From positions 372,001 through 436,000 of the forward strand of contig DXXG01000028.1 in NCBI GenBank assembly GCA_019416455.1: DNA of 64,000 nucleotides, given 5' to 3'. The notes under the pieces are model-generated. The model made no database searches. It was not told where the DNA came from and saw only the letters and a program-made list of their open reading frames with translations. Position numbers and translations under genes: made by a program. This document shows, piece after piece, positions 17,038 to 25,137 of this stretch; position 1 is the stretch's first letter, and each line of letters begins with the position of its first letter. Source of the stretch: Clostridiales bacterium (GTDB taxonomy: Bacteria > Bacillota > Clostridia > Oscillospirales > Acutalibacteraceae).

Positions 17038-20000
17038 TTATGATGGCCGACTTGCACTAAGCCACTCTTCCCACAGAGCTCCTTCCGGCCAACGGTAGGT
17101 ATGGGGTGTGGCTGCTTCTACGATTTCATAAAATCCCCAATATTCCATTGGAACATCTGGGAACCTTACACCCATGCCGTTTTGCACTCCTTCTCGATCC
17201 GCACTTCGGCCTAGCATCCGATTCACAATGCTACACACTTCCACTCGAGAAATATACTCGTTCGGACGGAATGTACCGTCTGGGTAACCTCCTACCCAGC
17301 CATAATAAGCCGCCAACTTTACCCATGAGTAGTACCAGTCGTCTTTGTCGACATCGGAAAAGTTTATTTCCTCGTCAGGCTCTATAAGGTTCGCAAATTT
17401 TACCGATACCGCAGCAAACTCTCCTCGAGTAATGGGCCTGTCTGGTTGGAACGTTCCATCAAGGTAACCACTAAAAATATTCATTCCCGTCAGCCTGGTC
17501 ACCGCTTGATAATACCACGCATTTTTCTTTACATCAGGAAAATCCTTGCTCTCGCCTTCTGGATGCAGAAGCAGATGATAGAAGATCATCGCAACCTCTG
17601 CACGAGTGATCGACTGGTCAGGAGCGCAGGTACCATCCGGATATCCGGAGATATACAGGATATGATCTACGGAGTTGAGAACCTGATCCACTCCGCTCTC
17701 TTGCGGCGGAATGGGCTTTTCTGTTTCATCATCACCGCCTGTGGGAGGGATCACCGGTGTTTCTGTCCCACCACCGTTATCTCCATCTTCACCGGGATTA
17801 TCTGGGGTTTCCGGCTTAGAAAGGGGTGGTTTCTCTTCAGGTTCATACTCTGTGTCCTCCTCAGGGAGCTCCTCGCTTGGTTTGCTCCAATCAGGCGGCG
17901 AACCTCCCCCTGCTTTTTCATTCAAGTAGATACAAAGCACATTGTTAGATGATGTTCCAGTGACTGTCATACTCAACGGCGTCATATTCCAATCGACAGA
18001 AAGATTTTGCTCCGTTTCCTCCAAAACCTTTTGGGCGTACTGTTCTGCCATCAACTGCGCTCCCAACGGTTTTTGCAGACTTTCAGTCCAGGAATCCTTT
18101 TGCTGGTATTCTCCACTTGTTGTATCCCACACAAAATATTCCACGCTGCACGAAACAAGATTTGCACCTTCTTTATAATAAAAGTACAAATGATTTTCAT
18201 CCGCTTTGGCGCATAACACCATTTCCTCATCCCAGCCGTCCCGGGGAATATATCCAGGGATCACCTGTGCCTCTTCACACACCGTTCCGGTAATTGTACT
18301 CTGTACCGCCCGCTTTAATGCAGCCCTAGACGCGCCTTCTAAGGTTACAGTTTTTGGTGGTATCAGATCCAGCGCTTGCTGATTTTCCACCCGGCCATAC
18401 TGCTCTCCTGTATCCAGAACATAGTGGACTGTATAAGTAAGCGTCTGATCGGTCATGGGTTGATACATAAAATTATACGATGTTTCGTTTCCGCCGTTAG
18501 AAGGCTTTACAACCTGGGAGATAAATCCGGAAACCGGAAGATATGCAGAAATCGACTTAGGCTCTTCCACAACTGTACTTCCGGGGACAATGTTTTTGAC
18601 AATCTCATCCGGTTGAAGTCTGTAATAAATCTTATTTTCTATTCGTATGGGCTCCAGACCATTGTTGGGGTTTTCTTCCGTTAAATAACGCACTACATAT
18701 GCGCCGTTATGCTCCTCGACCCATTGAGCAGTCAATGTTCGGTCAGAGCTGAGCACCTGAGAGTCATCGAACAGGAACCGGACGCTTTCACCGTCGTCGT
18801 CCAGCTGATTCCAATGAGAGAAATCTATACCATAGTTGTTAACAGGCATTTGCTGTACGGTAAAAATTGTATTCACCGGCGTGCCGTCCAACACATCATG
18901 AATGGTATAAAGTGTCTTATCTTCCTCCGTCTGAGTTGTGACAGCATACCCTTTTGCCTGAAAGTCGTTTAATACATCCTGGTTAAATACGCCGTTGGGA
19001 ACCTCTAAAGTGAGATCATACGTGGGAGATTCCCACTTTCCATAGGCGGTAACCGATGACGCCGGGGAAATGGAATTCCAATCGATGGGGATTGTACAAT
19101 CCGGATCTTGGTACCATCCTCCAAAGATATGCTGGTTTCCATATTGGCATATATATGGCTGGTCTGGGGTATAGTTGTACGACACCCCTTCCGCGGTCAA
19201 CATATCTTTTAACAGCTTGCCGTCCACATAGTGGAAGTCCGCCTTGGTCTGTTTTTCCTGAGAGGCGCCCTCCTGGGCTAAATTGGGGTTGTTTTCATCA
19301 TAGGTTATTGTATAGTCATCATACGTGTAAAAGAAGTACACATCCTCACCATTATAACAACCGTATTGAAAGGTGGTATTGGCAAAGACCGGTGGGTTTT
19401 GACCTGCCGCGTCATTGGTAGTACGCACTTTCAATTCTCCTCGTTGATAAAAAGATACCCCCTCGATTTTTTCCATGTTCTCCGTATCCGCCACGGAGAT
19501 TTTTTTATAATTTTTATAAGTATCATCAAATGTGACCGTTGATGTGGAAGAATCAATCGCTCCGGGCACGTTTTCAAAAAAGTAGTGATGAACTTTATAA
19601 ACCCCTTTTCCTTCCCCATTGCTTTGGTCTGTATTAGGCGAACTCCAATACGCGGTTAAGTGGTGCGCTACTGTGGGATATTCCGGGTTAATAATCAGAT
19701 CAGCTGTCATCGCAGGGTATACGCCCATGATATTTTTATTGTCTTTATGAGATTCATAATATGGGCTGGAAGAATGGGTAGCCCATGTAAATAAAATATT
19801 ATTCTTAACAGTATTTGTATTGGTATCACTGGGGACGGGCCACTGGGACCCGATAAACGCACCATATTTCGCCGTGATCTGGTAGCAATTTTCAGTATCG
19901 TTACTTATCGAATATGTTTTGTTTCCCATGGTAAGATAAGCATATCTTGCCCCGTCTTGCCACTGATAACCGCTATGCCAGTCCGTGTTGGAGACGTTTG

Positions 20001-21633
20001 CTTGTGAATTTCCTCCTGTAGAGATGCAATAGTATCCCTTTGTAGGCATTCCGCTGCTTCCATCGCTGATCCATCCCACATGAAATACCAAGGTATACTC
20101 TTTTCGGTCATAGTACACATTAATGGTGGAAGTTCCATCGCCAGAGGCTGTAACTGGTATAATCCCTTCCGGATCAACCAGTTCAAAGTATTTCCCGTCT
20201 GTGATGCCCCCATATGTTGCCATCCCGTCGGGAGTAAGGTACTGGGCAATTTCTTCATATCCCACCTGAGACTCTGTGGGGACAGAGATCTTAGTGCTGC
20301 TTACGGGGACATAGTCCTCATCATTGGCATTTTCCAACCAATATGTTACAGTCACTTCCGTTTGTACCGGGCTCCACTGGGCTTCCAACACTAAGTCGTG
20401 ATAAGGCATAACTTCCGGCAAGTCACTGAGGAGCGTACCATCGCTTGTTTTTACAATCCAACCCGTAAAAGCATATCCAGAACGAATCGGGTTCGCGACA
20501 ACCGCGTCGGGGATGGCTTGGCCGCCCCTGAACGCCACCGGTTCTTGGATATTTCCCCCATGCAATTCATACGAAATATAATAGGTATTACAATCATAGT
20601 AAAGATCGATCACCGTACTTCCATCGGGATGTATGGTATAAGAAATAGAATTTTGCTTAGAAACGGAGGTCAGGCTGTAGCCTTTATACTCATTTACCAA
20701 TCCCATCTCTTCCAAGTTGACTCGAGTGCTTCCGGTAACGCTGGTCAAAACGCTGTCCGCTTCTTGCTGCACATAGGTGTTTGGATTGTTCACATCCTGC
20801 AAATGATATTCAACCTGGAAATTCACTTTTTTGTTTAAGGTATAGGTTACAGGGATATTGATCCGCACAATGCCGCTGGCATCGGTCTGATAATTGTGGG
20901 TTTCTGTATCCCATTCCACAAACCATGCGGCTCGGCACAACTCCAAGAATTCCTGATCCAACTCCGCTTGAAAAACGCCGTCTTTTATTTTTTCATTTAG
21001 CTTTTCTGCCGCCTCTTCCGCATTTTCATCTTCATAAAGGCTTTTTATCGTAGGGGTAATCCCTTTTAACGACTCCAACTCCGGCATAGTGATCTGTAAT
21101 GGGGCTCCCAACCCGCAGGAGACAGAAGAAGTCGGCGCAGCTACGCTTCCTTCCTCATCGTTAAACCGATAATAGAAACTGACTAAATACTGGCCACTTC
21201 GAGCATAGCGCGCCATGAAGACAGTATCTTCTGAAACAGTGTACAAATATTCCGTATCTGCCCCTTGGGCTGCCCAATCCCGGAATTCATATCCTTCACG
21301 GCTTGGCGGATCCGGAATCCCTTGATACTGATTGTTCCCCTCGGCATAAAGGTACCAGCTACATCCCGTTTGTGGCACAAAGTCTGAGAAAAGTTTTTCC
21401 ATTTCCTCCGCGGTATACAGCTTTTCACCGGGAGCCGCCTTATCAGGGTAGCCCGTTTCAAAAGGAGTTCCGTCGTAATTCACAAAGGAAATACTTGTTA
21501 TGTCCTCCCTGGGTGCTGCTTTCACGTCTGGTAAGTGCGAAAATAACAGGCACATACTTAGCACAATAGCTAATACCATACGAGCTAGGAAAGCTGCATT
21601 GTGAAATATTTTTTTCTGCAAGTTTCGATCCAT
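17038..21633 (-). CDS. Giant surface protein with InlB-type repeats and three SLH domains
   Basis: A 1531-residue exported protein. Residues 1-40 are a signal peptide (basic start, then MVLAIVLSMCLLFSHLP, cleavage near VKA-AP). The body contains repeated Listeria-Bacteroides (InlB B-type) beta-grasp units, recognisable by YEFRDWAA, YAFTGWIV and HIFGGWYQ segments and alternating Tyr-rich strands. A Pro/Glu/Gly-rich linker near residues 1240-1320 leads to three C-terminal SLH domains (YISGYPDGT, FSGYLDGTF, VGGYPDGTF) that bind pyruvylated cell-wall polymer. No sortase motif is present. It is a single-gene unit and probably an S-layer-associated adhesin or cell-surface scaffold. Confidence 0.82.
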   Translation of the reverse strand: MDRNLQKKIFHNAAFLARMVLAIVLSMCLLFSHLPDVKAAPREDITSISFVNYDGTPFETGYPDKAAPGEKLYTAEEMEKLFSDFVPQTGCSWYLYAEGNNQYQGIPDPPSREGYEFRDWAAQGADTEYLYTVSEDTVFMARYARSGQYLVSFYYRFNDEEGSVAAPTSSVSCGLGAPLQITMPELESLKGITPTIKSLYEDENAEEAAEKLNEKIKDGVFQAELDQEFLELCRAAWFVEWDTETHNYQTDASGIVRINIPVTYTLNKKVNFQVEYHLQDVNNPNTYVQQEADSVLTSVTGSTRVNLEEMGLVNEYKGYSLTSVSKQNSISYTIHPDGSTVIDLYYDCNTYYISYELHGGNIQEPVAFRGGQAIPDAVVANPIRSGYAFTGWIVKTSDGTLLSDLPEVMPYHDLVLEAQWSPVQTEVTVTYWLENANDEDYVPVSSTKISVPTESQVGYEEIAQYLTPDGMATYGGITDGKYFELVDPEGIIPVTASGDGTSTINVYYDRKEYTLVFHVGWISDGSSGMPTKGYYCISTGGNSQANVSNTDWHSGYQWQDGARYAYLTMGNKTYSISNDTENCYQITAKYGAFIGSQWPVPSDTNTNTVKNNILFTWATHSSSPYYESHKDNKNIMGVYPAMTADLIINPEYPTVAHHLTAYWSSPNTDQSNGEGKGVYKVHHYFFENVPGAIDSSTSTVTFDDTYKNYKKISVADTENMEKIEGVSFYQRGELKVRTTNDAAGQNPPVFANTTFQYGCYNGEDVYFFYTYDDYTITYDENNPNLAQEGASQEKQTKADFHYVDGKLLKDMLTAEGVSYNYTPDQPYICQYGNQHIFGGWYQDPDCTIPIDWNSISPASSVTAYGKWESPTYDLTLEVPNGVFNQDVLNDFQAKGYAVTTQTEEDKTLYTIHDVLDGTPVNTIFTVQQMPVNNYGIDFSHWNQLDDDGESVRFLFDDSQVLSSDRTLTAQWVEEHNGAYVVRYLTEENPNNGLEPIRIENKIYYRLQPDEIVKNIVPGSTVVEEPKSISAYLPVSGFISQVVKPSNGGNETSYNFMYQPMTDQTLTYTVHYVLDTGEQYGRVENQQALDLIPPKTVTLEGASRAALKRAVQSTITGTVCEEAQVIPGYIPRDGWDEEMVLCAKADENHLYFYYKEGANLVSCSVEYFVWDTTSGEYQQKDSWTESLQKPLGAQLMAEQYAQKVLEETEQNLSVDWNMTPLSMTVTGTSSNNVLCIYLNEKAGGGSPPDWSKPSEELPEEDTEYEPEEKPPLSKPETPDNPGEDGDNGGGTETPVIPPTGGDDETEKPIPPQESGVDQVLNSVDHILYISGYPDGTCAPDQSITRAEVAMIFYHLLLHPEGESKDFPDVKKNAWYYQAVTRLTGMNIFSGYLDGTFQPDRPITRGEFAAVSVKFANLIEPDEEINFSDVDKDDWYYSWVKLAAYYGWVGGYPDGTFRPNEYISRVEVCSIVNRMLGRSADREGVQNGMGVRFPDVPMEYWGFYEIVEAATPHTYRWPEGALWEEWLSASRPS

Positions 21634-21732
21634 AATGCACCACTTTCATGAGAAATAATTAACTGTAAATAATACTTTCCGTTATTATATTACCATATAT
21701 TTCCTAAAAAACCAAACATATTTTTACAATTT

Positions 21733-21855
21733 TTTCCTATCTATCAGGAATCCGTTTCCCAGTAGGGGATCAAAGTGCTGGCCCAATAATGTTTGCATTT
21801 GTTCAAGAGCAAACTGGCTTTCCTTTTCGTCTGACAGCTTCTTGAACAGCCAAGG
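21733..21855 (-). pseudogene. Possible C-terminal remnant of an HD-domain protein
   Basis: Read leftward, about 40 codons end with FALEQMQTLLGQHFDPLLG and a short tail. The GxHFDPxL pattern resembles the end of HD-GYP/response-regulator phosphodiesterases. There is no start and no upstream domain, so if real it is a fragment. Confidence 0.25.
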
Positions 21856-21895
21856 AAATATTAAATCAGCTATTTAATCTATTCAGTAAAAATTC

Positions 21896-21940
21896 AAAAA
21901 CAGAGAGGTAATGGAGAAATTCCAAAACTTCTCTGTTTTT
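21896..21940. terminator. Terminator-like hairpin in the intergenic region
   Basis: AAAAACAGAGA (21896-21906) pairs perfectly with TCTCTGTTTTT (21930-21940), so it can act in either direction. No intact gene reads into it; it may be left over from a lost gene. The rest of 21634-22207 shows no supported gene. Confidence 0.6.
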
Positions 21941-22099
21941 GTTTGCGGGCCTGCCTGTTTGATACTTGTGCTTTATTTCTCTATGTAGATCGACGACTAT
22001 CCTCTTATTAGACATGTTTCACTTTTCTGGCAAAAAAATCGCAAAAATTCTCCCCTACACTTTTAGCCTTAACATAATGCAGCATAAAATATTGCAAGA

Positions 22100-22162
22100 C
22101 TCCCTCCAGGATTGATAGCATTTTATCGTACTGTCAATCTTGTAGGGAGCCTATCTCTTTTT
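22100..22162 (+). terminator. Hairpin with T-run downstream of the decayed gene copy
   Basis: CTCCCT plus GATTGA (22100-22115) pair with TCAATC plus AGGGAG (22134-22149) around an internal mismatch, followed by CTCTTTTTG. It looks like a rightward terminator. Confidence 0.45.
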
Positions 22163-22207
22163 GTGTCTATTTGTAACAGAAACTTCTTTCGCGCAGGCTA
22201 CAGCAAA

Positions 22208-22455
22208 GGATACTCCAGGGTCATAGGAACCGTCTTGATATTTCCGCTCTCTGTAGGTCTGGCACTCCCCCTCCGCCATGACCTCTTGGGCGGATTTAGA
22301 TTTTTCCGCCTCTGCATTCAACTCGTCCTGGCTGAGGTAATGGATACAGTTTCACACAGCCATCTCTACAGGGGCAACATCTTCCCGGTAATTTGGCAAC
22401 GGAACTGGGCTGTTCCCTGCTCACGACGGGAGCGGCGGTCACCGGTTGGTCTGTA
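22208..22455 (-). pseudogene. Decayed duplicate of the HExxH protein gene
   Basis: This stretch is clearly homologous to the intact gene at 11337-12014. It encodes ATDQPVTAAPVVSREQPSS where the intact copy has ATDQPVTPVTAAPTVSREQ, then after a deletion and frameshift the NYxExVxPVEMAV and HYLSQDELNAE parts in another frame, including an internal TGA. The ECQTCKERKYQDGSD motif has lost its second Cys (QTYRERKYQDGSYD). Homology stops at PGVSF, before the HExxH helix. Its upstream end is joined directly to the truncated 3' end of cotJC, marking a deletion or recombination junction near 22455-22510. Confidence 0.75.
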
Positions 22456-22853
22456 GCCGGAACCCGCTTGGTTTTTTGGGGGATGCATCCACTTAACTTT
22501 GTATGGTTTGCTTCACCGAACCGTTGAAAGTGAACCACTTCCCGTGCCCGCAGGAACTTAATGGGATCCCGCACATCAGGGTCGTCAGTGAAACGCAGGA
22601 TGTTGTCATAGGTCATTCGGGCTTTCTGTTCGGCGCTCAGGTTCTCATGCAGGTCGGCGATGGTGTCACCTGTGACAGAAAGGGCCGCCGCGTTAAAAGG
22701 CATGCCTGAAGCTGCCGTAGGATACACCGCAGCGGTGTGATCCACAAAGTAATCCTCGAACCCGGCCGCTTTAATCTGTTCCGGCGTCATGTCCCGGGTA
22801 AGCTGGTACACAATGGTACCCACCATCTCCAGGTGTCCCAGTTCTTCTGTACC
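22296..22853 (-). pseudogene. cotJC: cotJC, 3' part (split spore coat manganese-catalase-like gene)
   Basis: Read leftward from the GTACC core, this continues the CotJC sequence broken off at 38443: GTEELGHLEMVGTIVYQL, FVDHTAAVYPTAASG, AEQKARMTYDNILRF and REVVHFQRFGEA, the manganese-catalase/CotJC core with its Glu and His ligands. The open frame extends to 22901 only because sequence from the intervening element happens to be open. After FGEA, where the family continues for roughly 20 residues, the reading frame runs into the decayed HExxH-protein copy and stops at 22296. Rejoined with the 5' part it would give 246 residues, longer than a usual CotJC of about 190. Whether the altered tail is tolerated is unknown. 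Confidence 0.88.
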
Positions 22854-22873
22854 CAGTGAAGGGTCACAATGAT
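22836..22873. other. Left attachment site (attL) of the cotJC element
   Basis: The shared core GTACC lies at 22849-22853. To the left is cotJC coding sequence. To the right, inside the element, is the arm GAAGGGTCACAATG (22858-22871), which is the inverted complement of the arm at the other end (38428-38441) at 13 of 14 positions. Confidence 0.85.
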
Positions 22874-23000
22874 ACACAACGTACTCTTCCCCCACTCTCA
22901 CCTCAAGAATCTATTGATTTTACCAATAGATAACCATAACTTATAAGAATTTGCTATTTTCAAGCCCAGCTTTTATAATGGGACAAGAGGTGAAAGCTAC

Positions 23001-23585
23001 ATGGAATTACGTGAGTTTTTAAGTTATATGGATAGCGGGAAAGAGATTACCGCCGGTTCAGAAGTCCATCAGTGCATGCATCGGTTGTCTCAAGAAGCCA
23101 TCCAGCTCACCACAGAATTGAACAGCCGCTTCCACACAGCACAGGAGATCATAGACCTGATGGAAAAAATCACCGGGCGTCCGGTGGATCATAGTTTCGC
23201 TTTATTTCCTCCTTTCTATACCGACTGCGGCAAAAACCTGAAAATCGGCAAAAACGTCTTTTTCAATTCCGGAGTCAAGATCCAAGATCAGGGTGGTGTG
23301 ACTATTGAGGACGGTGTTCTTATCGGTCACAACGTGGTGATCGCTACACTAGACCACAACCTTGATCCCAACCGCCGTGGAAACATGATCGCAGCGCCTG
23401 TCCACATCGGCAAAAATGTTTGGATCGGCGCCAACGCCACCATCTGCAAAGGCGTAGTCATTGGTGACGGCGCGGTAATTGCGGCTGGAGCTGTCGTGAC
23501 CACAGATGAGCCCGAGAACACAGTATACGGCGGCGTACCCGCCAAACTGATTAAAAAGATCCCGGTGGAAACTCCCCAGCCGTGA
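23001..23585 (+). CDS. Sugar O-acetyltransferase, hexapeptide-repeat (maltose/NodL type)
   Basis: A 194-residue protein with a short helical N-terminus and a left-handed beta-helix of hexapeptide repeats (IEDGVLIGHNVVIAT, IGKNVWIGANATICKGV, IGDGAVIAAGAVV). The catalytic His is in ATLDHN near residue 118. Family members transfer acetyl from acetyl-CoA to maltose, galactosides or related sugars. It is the first gene inside the left end of the cotJC element and is followed by a flavoprotein 61 bp downstream, likely co-transcribed. Confidence 0.8.
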   Translation: MELREFLSYMDSGKEITAGSEVHQCMHRLSQEAIQLTTELNSRFHTAQEIIDLMEKITGRPVDHSFALFPPFYTDCGKNLKIGKNVFFNSGVKIQDQGGVTIEDGVLIGHNVVIATLDHNLDPNRRGNMIAAPVHIGKNVWIGANATICKGVVIGDGAVIAAGAVVTTDEPENTVYGGVPAKLIKKIPVETPQP

Positions 23586-23646
23586 CCCAAAAACAAATAA
23601 GAAAGCATGTCCACCACGCAAAACACACAGGAAAAGAGGTACTGTC

Positions 23647-24192
23647 ATGAGTAAAAAAGTTTTGATTATTTCCACCAGTCCCCGCAAAAACAGCAACTCT
23701 GACGCCCTGGCAGAAGAATTCGCCAAAGGCGCCCGTGAGGCTGGCCATAAAGTGGAGAAAATCAGCCTGATCGGCAAGGATATCCAGTTCTGCCGCGGAT
23801 GTCTTGCCTGCCAGACCACAAAACGCTGCGTGATCCATGATGACGCGGATAAGATCGTCCAAGAAAAAATGCTTCATGCGGACGTGCTTGTGTTTGCCAC
23901 CCCCATCTATTACTACGAGATGAGCGGTCAGATGAAAACTTTGCTGGATCGGGCAAACCCCTTGTATTCAGCCGATTACGCTTTCCGCCAAGTCTATTTT
24001 CTTTCTGCCGCCGCGGAAGACGGCGATCAGGTTTGTTCCCGAGCCGTCAACGGTTTAGAAGGCTGGATCGCCTGCTTCCCCAAAGCCCGTCTGTCCGGCG
24101 TTGTCTTTGGCGGCAACGCTACGGAACCGGGAAGCATTCAAGGAAACCCTGCACTGGTTAAAGCTTACGACATGGGCAAATCCATTTCCTAA
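23647..24192 (+). CDS. Flavodoxin-fold NAD(P)H-dependent FMN oxidoreductase
   Basis: A 181-residue protein with the phosphate loop STSPRKNSNSD at residues 10-20 and the FMN-ring contact FATPIYYYEMSGQMK near residue 85. A CRGCLACQ segment at residues 58-65 resembles the cysteine region of iron-sulfur flavoproteins of anaerobes, though spacing of the full cluster is incomplete. It probably reduces quinones, nitro compounds or serves a redox-stress role. Strong ribosome site AAAGAGG precedes the ATG. Confidence 0.75.
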   Translation: MSKKVLIISTSPRKNSNSDALAEEFAKGAREAGHKVEKISLIGKDIQFCRGCLACQTTKRCVIHDDADKIVQEKMLHADVLVFATPIYYYEMSGQMKTLLDRANPLYSADYAFRQVYFLSAAAEDGDQVCSRAVNGLEGWIACFPKARLSGVVFGGNATEPGSIQGNPALVKAYDMGKSIS

Positions 24193-24205
24193 ACGGCTAC
24201 GATTT

Positions 24206-24769
24206 ATGAAGTCAGCAATTCTCTTTTTATGCCTGGTGTTGCTGCTGACAGTAGTCTCAGGGTGCGGCACCAACAGCGAGCCCCAGCCACAAGGGACCAG
24301 TTCCATGTTCTCTTCCTCCCCGGTGAATTCCGAACCAAGCGCGACAACGTCCCAGCTAGACAAGGAACCACCGGAGGAGAGTTCCGAGATTTCACGAGAG
24401 GAGGTAGAATCAGTGAAAATCCAAATCACAGCGGGAGATACCACTTTTACTGCCATCCCTGAAAACAATTCCTCTGCGGAAGCATTTATCGCTCTGTTGG
24501 AAGAGGAGCCCATTACCGTGCCCATGTCTGATTACGCCGGGATGGAAAAAGTTGGCCCCTTGGGGACTGATCTTCCCAGAAATGACACACATATCAGCGT
24601 AGGCGCCGGGGACGTGATCCTATACCAGGGAAATCAGATCACCATTTACTATGGATCCAATTCCTGGAGTTTTACAAAGCTGGCCGTTATAGAAGGCGCT
24701 ACGAAAGAGAGCCTTTTGAAAGCTCTCGGTCCCGGAGACGTAGATGTAACATTCTCCATCGCGGAATAA
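24206..24769 (+). CDS. Lipoprotein with cyclophilin-like domain
   Basis: A 187-residue exported lipoprotein. I start at ATG 24206, where a signal peptide begins (MKSAILFLCLVLLLTVVSG) with Cys20 as lipobox cysteine; the longer frame overlaps the flavoprotein gene. A Ser/Pro/Glu-rich linker follows, then a 110-residue domain with VKIQITAGDTTFTA, VGPLGTDLPRNDTHI and ILYQGNQITIYYGSNSW, matching the bacterial cyclophilin-like beta-barrel fold that often accompanies flavodoxins. Prolyl isomerase activity is not implied. A terminator follows at 24780. Confidence 0.75.
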   Translation: MKSAILFLCLVLLLTVVSGCGTNSEPQPQGTSSMFSSSPVNSEPSATTSQLDKEPPEESSEISREEVESVKIQITAGDTTFTAIPENNSSAEAFIALLEEEPITVPMSDYAGMEKVGPLGTDLPRNDTHISVGAGDVILYQGNQITIYYGSNSWSFTKLAVIEGATKESLLKALGPGDVDVTFSIAE

Positions 24770-24779
24770 CCAACACACA

Positions 24780-24818
24780 AAAACCGCCGTTTATGATCTG
24801 CATCATAGCGGCGGTTTT
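24780..24818 (+). terminator. Terminator after the cyclophilin-like lipoprotein
   Basis: AAAACCGCCG (24780-24789) pairs with CGGCGGTTTT (24809-24818). An inner TATGAT/ATCATA stem extends it, and GTCGTG follows. Confidence 0.8.
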
Positions 24819-24913
24819 GTCGTGCCCTCTGGTCTGGCTAAAAGGTGAAATCATCGGGGACAAGCAAAGCATCCGGCGCTCTCTCATAGACATGGATGAG
24901 GGAGGCACCGCCG

Positions 24914-25090
24914 ATGAAAAACGAAGCCGTCTTTATAGGGTACACACAGGAATCCCCCATTCGTAAAACAGATATGCAGGCTTTCGTCAGGCTCTATCAA
25001 CAGTCAGTCCTGATGATCCTTGAGGAACAAGGACTCCTAAGCCATGTTCAAGCTCAGGAAGCTCTGTCTATCCTGGACCGTCATCCCTGA
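24914..25090 (+). CDS. Small 58-residue protein preceding the element recombinase
   Basis: ATG 24914 has GGGAGG eight bases upstream, better than the earlier in-frame start at 24896. The protein has a short polar N-terminus (MKNEAVFIGYTQESP) and two helices (MQAFVRLYQQSVLMILEEQG, then VQAQEALSILD), a helical-hairpin shape reminiscent of SHOCT-like domains. It lies 47 bp before the serine recombinase in the same direction, paralleling the small gene ahead of the other recombinase of this window. A recombination accessory or regulatory role is only a guess. Confidence 0.55.
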   Translation: MKNEAVFIGYTQESPIRKTDMQAFVRLYQQSVLMILEEQGLLSHVQAQEALSILDRHP

Positions 25091-25137
25091 AACCTTCCCA
25101 AAAACAGCGTCACCACGTAGAGGAAGGAGTTGAAAGG

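Noticed and set aside
22112..22456. Rightward 114-codon frame
   Set aside because: It is the antisense of the decayed HExxH-protein copy.
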